Below the pieces are notes generated by a model. It saw only the letters and a program-made list of their open reading frames with translations, had not been told where the DNA came from and did no database searches. Made by a program: the position numbers and the translations under genes. Shown here piece after piece: positions 45,006 through 53,378 of a DNA stretch of 64,000 bases; positions within the stretch are counted from its first letter, which is position 1, and each line of letters begins with the position of its first letter. The DNA comes from Bacteroides uniformis. Its GTDB lineage: Bacteria > Bacteroidota > Bacteroidia > Bacteroidales > Bacteroidaceae. Location: the NCBI RefSeq assembly GCF_025147485.1, contig NZ_CP102263.1:1749501-1813500 (forward strand), read 5' to 3'.

Positions 45006-46028
45006 ATGGGATTATTCTCCTTTACACAAGAAATAGCGATGGACCTTGGCACAGCCAATACCATCATCACCACGAATGGCAAGATTGTGGTGGATGAGCC
45101 TTCGGTGGTGGCTTTGGACCGTCGTACCGATAAGATGATTGCCGTGGGTGACAAGGCAAAGATGATGCACGAAAAGACCCACGAAAACATACGTACCATC
45201 CGTCCGTTGCGCGATGGTGTGATTGCCGACTTCTATGCCTGCGAGCAGATGATACGTGGACTTATCAAGATGGTGAACAACCGTAACCGTCTTTTCTCTC
45301 CGTCACTCCGCATGGTGATTGGTGTTCCTTCGGGCAGTACCGAAGTGGAGCTGCGTGCCGTGCGCGACTCTGCCGAGCATGCCGGCGGGCGCGACGTTTA
45401 TTTGATTTTCGAGCCGATGGCTGCTGCCATCGGTATCGGTATCGATGTAGAGGCTCCCGAAGGCAACATGATTGTTGACATAGGTGGTGGTTCTACGGAA
45501 ATTGCCGTTATCTCTTTGGGAGGTATCGTAAGTAACAACTCCATCCGCATTGCCGGTGACGACTTGACTGCCGATATTCAGGAATACATGAGCCGCCAGC
45601 ACAACGTGAAGGTCAGCGAGCGTATGGCTGAGCGTATTAAGATTAATGTGGGTGCTGCCTTGACGGAACTCGGTGAGGATGCTCCTGAAGACTATATCGT
45701 TCATGGTCCGAACCGCATCACGGCATTGCCCATGGAAGTGCCGGTATGCTATCAGGAAGTGGCGCATTGCTTGGAGAAGTCTATCTCTAAGATTGAGACA
45801 GCCATCTTGAGCGCATTGGAAAATACGCCTCCCGAATTGTATGCCGACATCGTTCACAACGGTATCTATCTTGCCGGTGGCGGTGCATTGCTTCGTGGAC
45901 TGGATAAGCGTCTGACTGATAAAATAAACATACCGTTCCACATTGCGGAAGACCCCTTGCATGCCGTTGCCAAAGGTACGGGCGTGGCATTGAAGAACGT
46001 TGACCGCTTCTCATTCTTGATGCGGTAA
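45006..46028 (+). CDS. mreB: Rod shape-determining protein MreB
   Basis: 340 residues of the bacterial actin family, forming membrane-associated filaments that guide elongation of the cell wall. ATP-binding actin-fold motifs are visible: phosphate-1 MDLGTANTII, phosphate-2 IVDIGGGSTEIAVI and the adenosine motif YLAGGGALLRGL. The amphipathic N-terminus is MGLFSFTQEIAM. The stop codon overlaps the mreC start by one base (TAATG), so the genes are translationally coupled. Confidence 0.96.
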   Translation: MGLFSFTQEIAMDLGTANTIITTNGKIVVDEPSVVALDRRTDKMIAVGDKAKMMHEKTHENIRTIRPLRDGVIADFYACEQMIRGLIKMVNNRNRLFSPSLRMVIGVPSGSTEVELRAVRDSAEHAGGRDVYLIFEPMAAAIGIGIDVEAPEGNMIVDIGGGSTEIAVISLGGIVSNNSIRIAGDDLTADIQEYMSRQHNVKVSERMAERIKINVGAALTELGEDAPEDYIVHGPNRITALPMEVPVCYQEVAHCLEKSISKIETAILSALENTPPELYADIVHNGIYLAGGGALLRGLDKRLTDKINIPFHIAEDPLHAVAKGTGVALKNVDRFSFLMR

Positions 46029-46873
46029 TGCGAAATTTATTAAACTTTCTCATTAAATATAATTACTGGTTCCTCTTTCTTCTGTTAGAGGTTGCCAGTT
46101 TTATTTTATTATTTCGCTTTAATCATTACCAGCAGAGTGTGTATTTCACCTCTGCCAATGGCGTGGCGGGGAAGGTTTATGAAATATCGGGTGGCATCAC
46201 TTCCTATTTCCACTTGAAGACGGCCAACGAAGACCTGCTCGACCGCAACATGTGGCTGGAGCAGCGGCTTTCGTTTCTGGAAAATGTCTTGAAGGAGAAA
46301 GGATTGGACTCCGCCAGGTTGTACAGCATGGAACGGCTTGCTCCTACGGAGTATCAGATATTCAAGGCGAATGTCATAAAGAACAGCTTGAACAAGGCTG
46401 ACAATTATATCACTTTAGACCGTGGAACAACAGAAGGTATCCGTCCTGAGATGGGAGTTGTAGATGCCAATGGCGTGGTGGGTATTGTGTATAAGACCTC
46501 TCCCCATTACTCGTTGGTCATTCCGTTGCTGAACAGCAAGTCAAGCATCAGCTGTAAGATTGTGGGCAGTGATTATTTCGGTTATTTGAAGTGGGAGGGA
46601 GGTAATTCCCGTTTTGCCTATCTGAAGGATTTGCCCCGGCATGCCGAATTCAATCTGGGAGATACAGTAGTGACCAGCGGCTATTCCACCGTGTTTCCAG
46701 AAGGTGTCATGGTGGGGACGGTGGATGACATGTCTGACTCGCACGACGGGCTTTCGTATCTGTTGAAGATAAAGCTGGCTACGGACTTTGGAAAGGTGAG
46801 CAATGTGCGCGTCATTTCCCGCAACGGGCAGGATGAACAAAAGGCATTGGAGTCGAGGGCAGACGAGAAGTGA
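46028..46873 (+). CDS. mreC: Rod shape-determining protein MreC
   Basis: 281 residues with one N-terminal membrane span (about 12-30), a short coiled coil and the periplasmic beta-barrel MreC domain (TLDRGTTEGIRPEMGVVDANG, then SGYSTVFPEGVMVG). MreC connects MreB to the PBP2/RodA synthase. It follows mreB with a one-base overlap. The C-terminal tail is short and charged, as in other Bacteroidetes MreC. Confidence 0.93.
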   Translation: MRNLLNFLIKYNYWFLFLLLEVASFILLFRFNHYQQSVYFTSANGVAGKVYEISGGITSYFHLKTANEDLLDRNMWLEQRLSFLENVLKEKGLDSARLYSMERLAPTEYQIFKANVIKNSLNKADNYITLDRGTTEGIRPEMGVVDANGVVGIVYKTSPHYSLVIPLLNSKSSISCKIVGSDYFGYLKWEGGNSRFAYLKDLPRHAEFNLGDTVVTSGYSTVFPEGVMVGTVDDMSDSHDGLSYLLKIKLATDFGKVSNVRVISRNGQDEQKALESRADEK

Positions 46874-46979
46874 CTAAGAAATTAGGGATTAGGGGTTAAG
46901 GATTAGGGATTAATCATCTTTATATCTTATAACTTATACACTCAATAACTTGTAACTCGTAACTTATAACTCATTAGCG
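46874..46979. repeat. Degenerate intercistronic repeats between mreC and mreD
   Basis: Two runs of short imperfect repeats: TTAGGGATTAGGGGTTAAGG-like words (about 46884-46915), then TAACTTATAACTCATTA-like words (about 46928-46976). They run right up to the mreD start codon. Confidence 0.75.
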
Positions 46980-47483
46980 TTGTTAATTAATTATCTGCAT
47001 AAAATAGGATGGTTCATAGGCTTGGTACTGTTGCAGGTGCTGATATTGAACAATGTGCATATTGCAGGATATGCCACTCCATTTCTGTATATCTACTTGA
47101 TACTGAAGTTTGAGTCGGACACTCCCCGCAATGCGTTGATGTTGTGGGCATTCTTTTTAGGGCTGGCTGTCGACGTCTTTTCCGACACACCGGGGATGAA
47201 CGCTGCCGCTACGGTGTTGCTGGCTTTCTTGCGCCCCACTTTCCTGCGGCTGTTCGTGCCTCGTGACACGCTGGATACACTGGTTCCGGCCATCCGTACA
47301 ATGGGGATTCTTCCTTTCCTGAAATATCTGGTTGTGAGTGTGCTGATACATCACGGCTTGTTGCTTACCCTCGAATTCTTCTCTTTTGCCCATATTGGTA
47401 CGCTGTTGTTGAGAATTGCGGCAAGTACCCTGCTTACTGTGACCTGCATTATGGCTGTTGAGGGAATAAGAAAGAAAGGATAA
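46980..47483 (+). CDS. mreD: Rod shape-determining protein MreD
   Basis: A 167-residue inner-membrane protein with five or so hydrophobic spans, the MreD pattern, between mreC and PBP2. No ATG is available near the conserved N-terminus (NYLHKIGWFIGLVLLQVLILNN), so a TTG at 46980 is the likely start. The repeat upstream appears to have replaced the usual start and ribosome-binding context. Function is inferred from the operon and the family pattern. Confidence 0.85.
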   Translation: MLINYLHKIGWFIGLVLLQVLILNNVHIAGYATPFLYIYLILKFESDTPRNALMLWAFFLGLAVDVFSDTPGMNAAATVLLAFLRPTFLRLFVPRDTLDTLVPAIRTMGILPFLKYLVVSVLIHHGLLLTLEFFSFAHIGTLLLRIAASTLLTVTCIMAVEGIRKKG

Positions 47484-47505
47484 AGGGATTAAGGATTAGG
47501 AATTG

Positions 47506-49371
47506 ATGAAAGACTATACACTGGAAAAGCGGAAATATGTAATTGGAGCGGCGGCTATTGTCATCGTTCTTATTTACGTGTTCCGGCTGTTCGACCTGCA
47601 AATCATGACTGATGACTACAAGAAGAACGCGGACAGCAACGCTTTTCTGAACAAGATACAATATCCATCACGGGGGGCTATCTACGACCGTAACGGTAAG
47701 TTGCTCGTGTTTAACCAGCCTGCCTATGATATTACGTTTGTGCCTCGGGAGGTGACGCAGCTGGATACACTCGACCTTTGCAGTGCCTTGAACATTACCC
47801 GTGAGCAGTTTGACAAACGGATGAAGGACGTCAAGAACCGCTGGATGAACCCCGGTTATTCCAAATACACCCATCAGGTGTTCATGACGCAGCTTTCTGC
47901 CGAAGAGTGCGGTGTGTTTCAGGAGAAGCTGTTCAAATTTCCAGGTTTCTATATTCAGCGGCGTACTATCCGTCAATATACCTATAACTCTGCCGGCCAT
48001 TTGCTGGGAGACATCGGCGAAGTGTCCAAGAAAGACATTGAGAACGATGACTATTATATTCGCGGAGACTATATAGGCAAGCAAGGCATCGAGAAATCCT
48101 ATGAAAAGTATCTGCGTGGAGAGAAGGGGGTGGAGATTCTGCTTCGTGACGCTCACGGGCGCATCCAGGGACACTACATGGACGGACAGTTGGACCGTTC
48201 CTCCGTACCCGGCAAGAACCTGACGTTGGGCATCGACATTGACCTTCAGATGTTGGGAGAACGACTGCTTCAACACAAAATCGGTGCCATTGTGGCCATC
48301 GAACCGGCTACGGGTGAGATACTATGTATGGTTTCCTCGCCTACCTTTGACCCTCATCTGATGATAGGGCGCCAGCGGGGAAAGAACCACCGCCTGCTGC
48401 AGATGGACAAGCGGAAGCCTTTGTTGAACCGTGCCATCATGGGAGCTTATCCGCCGGGCTCCACCTTCAAGACGGCGCAGGCGCTGACCTTCCTTCAGGA
48501 AGGGATTATCCACGAAGATTATCCGACTTTCCCTTGTGCGCATGGTTTCAATCATAAAGGCCTTCATGTGGGATGTCACGGACATGGTTCGCCTCTGTCG
48601 CTGATTCCTGCCATCGCTACCTCTTGTAATTCCTATTTCTGTTGGGGATTGTATCGCATGTTCGGTGATAAAAAATACGGTTCGCCGCAGAATGCCATTA
48701 CCGTATGGAAAGACCACATGGTATCGCAGGGCTTCGGCTATCGGCTCGGTACCGACCTCCCCGGCGAACAGCGTGGACTGATACCGAATGCAAAGTTCTA
48801 CGACAAGCCCTATCGGGGTTCGTGGAACGGTCTGACGGTGATTAGTATCTCCATCGGGCAGGGAGAGATTCTCGCCACCCCGTTGCAGATAGCCAATCTG
48901 GGTGCCACCATTGCCAACCGGGGGCATTTCATTACTCCGCACATCGTGAAGGAGATAGAAGACAATGAACTGGACAGCATCTATCGCAATCCCCGTTATC
49001 CCACCATCGACCGCGAATATTATGAAATGGTGGTGAAAGGCATGCGTGCCGCTGTAGACGGAAGTACGGGTAGCGCCACTTGCCGCATGGCGGGAGCCAT
49101 CCTGCCGGGTGTGGAGGTCTGCGGAAAGACGGGCACGGCACAGAACCGCGGCAAGGACCATTCTGTCTTTATGGGCTTTGCCCCGATGGACAACCCTAAG
49201 ATAGCCATTGCCGTCTATGTGGAGAACGGTGGTTTCGGTGCCACGTATGGCGTACCTATCGGTGCCATGATGATGGACCAGTATCTGCATGGAAAGCTGT
49301 CGCCCGAGAATGAGATACGGGCGGAAGAATTCAGTAACCGGGTGATACTTTACGGAGATGAGGAGAGATGA
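47506..49371 (+). CDS. mrdA: Penicillin-binding protein 2
   Basis: 621 residues. A single N-terminal membrane anchor (about 11-28) is followed by the PBP dimerisation domain (PSRGAIYDRNGKLL) and the transpeptidase domain with SxxK Ser319 (PPGSTFK), SxN (SCNSYF) and KTG (KTGTAQNRG). It cross-links peptidoglycan during cell elongation together with RodA. The start is ATG at 47506, just after a short GGATTAAGGATTAGG-type repeat that separates it from mreD. Confidence 0.95.
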   Translation: MKDYTLEKRKYVIGAAAIVIVLIYVFRLFDLQIMTDDYKKNADSNAFLNKIQYPSRGAIYDRNGKLLVFNQPAYDITFVPREVTQLDTLDLCSALNITREQFDKRMKDVKNRWMNPGYSKYTHQVFMTQLSAEECGVFQEKLFKFPGFYIQRRTIRQYTYNSAGHLLGDIGEVSKKDIENDDYYIRGDYIGKQGIEKSYEKYLRGEKGVEILLRDAHGRIQGHYMDGQLDRSSVPGKNLTLGIDIDLQMLGERLLQHKIGAIVAIEPATGEILCMVSSPTFDPHLMIGRQRGKNHRLLQMDKRKPLLNRAIMGAYPPGSTFKTAQALTFLQEGIIHEDYPTFPCAHGFNHKGLHVGCHGHGSPLSLIPAIATSCNSYFCWGLYRMFGDKKYGSPQNAITVWKDHMVSQGFGYRLGTDLPGEQRGLIPNAKFYDKPYRGSWNGLTVISISIGQGEILATPLQIANLGATIANRGHFITPHIVKEIEDNELDSIYRNPRYPTIDREYYEMVVKGMRAAVDGSTGSATCRMAGAILPGVEVCGKTGTAQNRGKDHSVFMGFAPMDNPKIAIAVYVENGGFGATYGVPIGAMMMDQYLHGKLSPENEIRAEEFSNRVILYGDEER

Positions 49372-49465
49372 TGATGAGGGGTTGGGGATTAAGGATTAGG
49401 GGGTAGGGATGAACGGTGAGTGACTTCAATAGTAAATAGTAAATCGTAAAATCGTAAATAAATTG
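49372..49465. repeat. Degenerate intercistronic repeats between mrdA and rodA
   Basis: GGGGATTAAGGATTAGGGGG-like words are followed by AGTAAATAGTAAATCGTAAAATCGTAAAT. Both word types recur in the purH-mreB and mreC-mreD gaps, and the repeats abut the rodA start codon. Confidence 0.75.
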
Positions 49466-50920
49466 GTGACAAGGAGAGATAGCATATGGAAATCATTGGA
49501 CTGGGTGACGATTGTCGTTTACCTGCTGCTGATTGTATTCGGCTGGTTCAGTGTCTGTGGGGCGAGTTATGATTATGGTGACCGTGACTTTCTGGACTTC
49601 TCTACGCGTGCCGGCAAGCAGTTTGTCTGGATTATATGTTCCTTCGGGCTGGGGTTTGTGCTGCTGATGCTGGATGATTCCCTCTATGACATGTTCTCCT
49701 ACCTTATATATATAGGGCTGATGCTGTTGCTGATTGTCACGATATTCATTGCGCCCGACACGAAAGGGTCGCGGTCGTGGCTCATCCTGGGGCCGGTCAG
49801 TTTGCAGCCGGCGGAGTTTGCCAAGTTTGCCACGGCGCTGGCGCTTGCCAAGTATATGAGCGCCTACTCGTTTACGATGAAGAATTGGAAAAGCTCCCTT
49901 ATGTTGGCTTTCCTGATTCTCTTCCCCATGTTGCTGATTATCCTACAGCGGGAGACGGGTTCGGCATTGGTGTACTCTGCATTTTTCCTGATGCTTTATC
50001 GGGAGGGAATGCCGGGCGTGGTACTGTTCTCGGGTATATGTGCAGTGGCCTACTTTGTGGTGGGCATCCGTTTTGATGCGGTGATGATTGCCGATACACC
50101 GACGCCTATCGGGGAATTTGCCGTACTGCTGATGGTACTGCTCTTTGCCGGAGGTATGGTGTGGGTTTATAAAAAGCGTTGGGAACCCACACGGAATATT
50201 ATCGGCGGTTCGCTGGGAGTGCTGCTCGTGGCTTATCTGATTTCGGAATACGTGGTACCCTTCAACTTGGTGTGGGTGCAGTGGGGGCTTTGTGCACTTG
50301 TTGTCGGGTATCTTGTCTTTCTTTCTTTAAGCGAGCGCCATTTATCTTATTTTCTGATTGGGCTGTTTGCTTTGGGTTCGATAGGTTTCCTCTACTCCAG
50401 CGACTACTTCTTCAATAAAGTGCTGGAGCCCCATCAACAGATACGTATCAAGGTGGTGCTCGGTATGGAAGAGGACCTTGCTGGTGCCGGCTATAACGTG
50501 AACCAGTCGAAGATAGCCATCGGCTCCGGGGGGCTGACCGGCAAAGGTTTCTTGAATGGTACGCAGACAAAGCTGAAGTATGTGCCGGAGCAAGATACGG
50601 ACTTCATTTTTTGCACCGTGGGTGAGGAGGAAGGATTCGTAGGGTCTACGGCTGTACTGTTACTGTTCCTTATTCTTATTTTACGGCTGATTGTCGTGGC
50701 CGAGCGGCAGCAATCTCCCTTTGGCCGGGTGTATGGTTATTCTGTGCTTAGTATATTCTTGTTCCATCTATTCATCAATATAGGCATGGTGCTGGGGCTG
50801 ACCCCCGTCATCGGTATCCCGTTGCCTTTCTTCAGTTACGGAGGTTCTTCTCTCTGGGGATTCACAATCCTGCTGTTTATCTTTCTGCGGATTGATGCGG
50901 GACGTAATCGTCGAATTTAG
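49466..50920 (+). CDS. rodA: Peptidoglycan glycosyltransferase RodA (SEDS family)
   Basis: 484 residues with around ten membrane spans. SEDS motifs are visible: SRSWLILGPVSLQPAEFAKF, LQRETGSALVY, EQDTDFIFCTVGEEEGFVGS and the C-terminal GLTPVIGIPLPFFSYGGSS. RodA polymerises glycan strands with PBP2. No ATG is present at the conserved N-terminus; GTG at 49466 (or the adjacent TTG at 49463) is the likely start, directly after AATCGTAAAT-type repeats. The last gene of the mre operon, it is followed by an IS3 element. Confidence 0.93.
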   Translation: MTRRDSIWKSLDWVTIVVYLLLIVFGWFSVCGASYDYGDRDFLDFSTRAGKQFVWIICSFGLGFVLLMLDDSLYDMFSYLIYIGLMLLLIVTIFIAPDTKGSRSWLILGPVSLQPAEFAKFATALALAKYMSAYSFTMKNWKSSLMLAFLILFPMLLIILQRETGSALVYSAFFLMLYREGMPGVVLFSGICAVAYFVVGIRFDAVMIADTPTPIGEFAVLLMVLLFAGGMVWVYKKRWEPTRNIIGGSLGVLLVAYLISEYVVPFNLVWVQWGLCALVVGYLVFLSLSERHLSYFLIGLFALGSIGFLYSSDYFFNKVLEPHQQIRIKVVLGMEEDLAGAGYNVNQSKIAIGSGGLTGKGFLNGTQTKLKYVPEQDTDFIFCTVGEEEGFVGSTAVLLLFLILILRLIVVAERQQSPFGRVYGYSVLSIFLFHLFINIGMVLGLTPVIGIPLPFFSYGGSSLWGFTILLFIFLRIDAGRNRRI

Positions 50921-51001
50921 TTATGACCGTTTCCTTGTGGGACATATGTCTTATCCTGATATAGGTAGACACATTTACAAACTAATAAATGTGTTACTAT
51001 T

Positions 51002-51382
51002 ATGACTTCAAAACGAAAGCTTTATCGTGAAGATGAAAAACTGTTTTTTCTTCACTCTTACTACCAATCAGGTATGAGTAAGCATGCCTTTTGCCGGGCA
51101 CATGGCATTTGTTGCCCTGCCTTGCTAAATAGTTGGATTAAAAAGTATTCAAATTTAGCAGAAGAGCTATCTTTGCCTTCTGAACAAGAATCACCAGATA
51201 TGTCCAATCGCAGCAAGGAAGCCTACAAAGATGAAAATACCCAATTAAAAAAGCGCATTAAAGAGCTGGAGAAAGCTCTGTCTTTCTCCAAGCTGGAAAC
51301 AGAAGCCCGTGAGTTGATGATTACGCGTGCTGAAGAACTCTTCAACATCCCTATCAGAAAAAAATCTGGGGCCAAATCGTAA
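51002..51382 (+). CDS. IS3 family transposase OrfA
   Basis: 126 residues with an N-terminal helix-turn-helix (FFLHSYYQSGMSKHAFCRAH) and a C-terminal leucine-zipper-like coiled coil (ENTQLKKRIKELEKALSFSKLE). It binds the IS ends. A run of seven A at 51358-51364 just before its stop is a slippery site; a -1 shift there would fuse it to OrfB. Confidence 0.88.
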   Translation: MTSKRKLYREDEKLFFLHSYYQSGMSKHAFCRAHGICCPALLNSWIKKYSNLAEELSLPSEQESPDMSNRSKEAYKDENTQLKKRIKELEKALSFSKLETEARELMITRAEELFNIPIRKKSGAKS

Positions 51383-51417
51383 CGGAACTGGTCAGTCAGC
51401 GCAACCTGAAAGTTGCG

Positions 51418-52365
51418 TTGGCCTGCCGTCTGTTTGGCCATTGTCGTCAAGCCTACTACCAGTCAAAGGCTGACATTGAGAGTCAGATACATAGGGAACG
51501 TCTCATGCTGGATGCTGTCCGTGATATCCGTATCGAAGATCCGGGTATAGGCTGTTACAAACTGTGGATTATGCTCACCGTGCTTTTTGGAGCCGGGTTC
51601 ATGCCTGGGCGGGACAGCTTTTATGCATTGCTCCGGCAACACCGCTTGATGCTTCCTGCCCGCAAGACCCGGCATACGACGAACTCCAACCATCGCTACC
51701 ACAAGTGGAAGAACCTAATCAAAGGACTGACCTTGACTTCAGCCAACCAGTTGTGGGTCAGCGACATTACTTATATACCACTTGCCAATGGTGAAGTCTG
51801 TTATCTGCATCTGATTACGGATGCCTACTCCCATAAGATAGTGGGATGGGTGCTTGCCGACACCTTACGGGTATCGGCAACCATCAATGCATTGCAACAG
51901 GCTATAGAGCAGGCTGTTGAAATGACAGGAGATGAAAATCTTACGGGCCTGATACATCACTCGGACCGTGGCGTACAATACTGTTGCGACCCATACGTGG
52001 CACTTCTTCAGAAACATGGCATTGCCATCAGTATGACGGAAGACTACAAACCCACCGACAATGCCGTTGCGGAACGTATCAACGGGATTATTAAGGCGGA
52101 AAGCAGCCATCCTCGAGGCCGGTTCAACGAAATCGGGCATGCAAGAAATGTCATAGCTCGCTACATACATTTCTATAACCATCGCAGACCGCATATGAGT
52201 ATCGGGTATAAAATACCTGCTGTGGCGCATCTGGAGAAGGGAATACAGAAGAAAATGTGGAAGAAGAAAAAATATCCTTCCACAAGTAGCAATAAAAAGA
52301 AGGATGCAATATCTTTGCAAAGCCGGACAGCAAGTCCGGGCGAAGGCGCAGGACAGCGCACCTGA
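51418..52365 (+). CDS. IS3 family transposase OrfB (DDE integrase core)
   Basis: About 315 residues with the retroviral-type integrase core. The DDE triad is visible in LWVSDITYIPL (Asp), LIHHSDRGVQY (Asp) and NAVAERINGIIKAE (Glu). The frame is open upstream through the A7 slippery site at 51358, so the natural product is probably an OrfAB fusion and no independent start is needed. It appears intact and may be active. Confidence 0.9.
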   Translation: MACRLFGHCRQAYYQSKADIESQIHRERLMLDAVRDIRIEDPGIGCYKLWIMLTVLFGAGFMPGRDSFYALLRQHRLMLPARKTRHTTNSNHRYHKWKNLIKGLTLTSANQLWVSDITYIPLANGEVCYLHLITDAYSHKIVGWVLADTLRVSATINALQQAIEQAVEMTGDENLTGLIHHSDRGVQYCCDPYVALLQKHGIAISMTEDYKPTDNAVAERINGIIKAESSHPRGRFNEIGHARNVIARYIHFYNHRRPHMSIGYKIPAVAHLEKGIQKKMWKKKKYPSTSSNKKKDAISLQSRTASPGEGAGQRT

Positions 52366-52557
52366 CAAAGACAGAATGCCTCTTTTAGGGGCACCCAGTC
52401 TTGCCGGACAAGCAAGCACGGGCTCTGCAAATGCAGCAGGATGACTGTCAACAGAATCAGGACAACTCACTTTGCTGTGTCTACTATATCAGCAGGGCTT
52501 GGGAAGAAGTGACTACTGAACCAGTACAACATTCCAAGAACCGTCTACTGATATCGG

Positions 52558-52892
52558 TTATAAAAAGAAAAAGCGTCTAGCTAAATCAGGAAAAGACAAT
52601 ACGAATGGACTTGATTATCATTACATTGCATTTACACATTGTTTACATCGTAATGTAACGGCCGTTACACCGCATTGTAACGTCCTTTACGCTGTATCGT
52701 AACGACTTTTACGCTATATTGTAACGCCCTTTACATGCTGGTGTAACGGTCGTTACATCCTGGCGTAAAAGACGTTACGCTATGAGGTAAGAGGGCAAGT
52801 TATGATACCCCGCCCGTTTCCGCTTCAAGGAGACGTGAGTGGGAGACTGAGGTGGTTGTTAGAAGAAGGTAATAAAGAACAATAGGGAGTTC
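52558..52892. other. Gene-free interval with the 22-bp tandem array
   Basis: No coding region is supported. The interval between the IS element and the 3' end of gldH is dominated by the 22-bp array at 52654-52785 and further TTTACA words before it. Confidence 0.7.
52654..52785. repeat. 22-bp tandem palindromic array E (6 units)
   Basis: Six contiguous 22-base units start at 52654, 52676, 52698, 52720, 52742 and 52764. Each starts with T or C followed by GTAACG (GTAAAA in the last) and contains a complementary TTAC at a fixed distance, so every unit can form a small stem. The tails vary, with ACCGCAT, GCTGTAT, GCTATAT, ATGCTGG, ATCCTGG and GCTATGA. It is the clearest member of the array family. 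Confidence 0.9.
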
Positions 52893-53378
52893 CTATCTCT
52901 TCAGTTTGATGCCGATGTCATTGATTCCTTGCAGCCTTTCGTCCGGTAGCGTATAGGCCACTTTAAAGAGGTAGGTGCCGGGTTTGCCGATTCGAACGCT
53001 TCCTGCGGAGACGGCAGTCTGATAGAGACCTCCCCAGCCGTCACCTTTCCAGATTCCTTCTTTGTCCGCGAGGATTAGCTGTATGGTGTCCGTGGGTGAC
53101 GGAATGGAATCTGCGGTGGTGTAGCAGATGGATAGAGGTAGATTCTGATAGGGGTAGTTGCTTCGGTTACGAACTTCCAAAGACAGTTTGTAGTAGGTCA
53201 GTGAGTCGGTGACCTTCACGTCGAAAGAGAGCGTGTCTTCGCGCAGCCAGCCTTCGGTGGGAAGGGATTGGAAGGAATGGTATACAGTCTGTTTGTCGCA
53301 AGCGCTCAGCAGGCTTGCGACAAACAGTAGTATGATACCTTTCAGGCAGAGATTCCTATTCTTGAGCTGGTTTGTCAT
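52893..53378 (-). CDS. gldH: Gliding motility-type lipoprotein GldH
   Basis: 161 residues starting MTNQLKNRNLCLKG with a lipobox LLSAC (Cys27). The mature domain (YHSFQSLPTEGWLREDTLSF...GVRNRSNYPYQNLPL-like pattern, ending LQGINDIGIKL) fits GldH. It is required for gliding in Flavobacterium, but homologues occur in non-motile Bacteroides with an unknown envelope role. The start overlaps the ricT 3' end by 23 bases, so the two are translationally coupled. Confidence 0.85.
   Translation of the reverse strand: MTNQLKNRNLCLKGIILLFVASLLSACDKQTVYHSFQSLPTEGWLREDTLSFDVKVTDSLTYYKLSLEVRNRSNYPYQNLPLSICYTTADSIPSPTDTIQLILADKEGIWKGDGWGGLYQTAVSAGSVRIGKPGTYLFKVAYTLPDERLQGINDIGIKLKR

Larger units (their letters stand above)
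50957..52492 (+). mobile_element. IS3-family insertion sequence
   Basis: The element carries orfA and orfB with a -1 frameshift window. The left end starts TGATATAGGTAGACACA (50957) and the best right end is TGTGTCTACTATATCA (52477-52492), its complement but for one base. The ends are therefore TG...CA, as usual for IS3. No clear target duplication is seen at these ends. A second similar end, GTCTACTGATATCGG, lies at 52543-52557, so the boundary may be altered. Confidence 0.75.

Noticed and set aside
52654..52785. Possible CRISPR array
   Set aside because: The 22-base units are contiguous with no constant repeat separated by unique spacers, the units are degenerate, and no cas gene is present.
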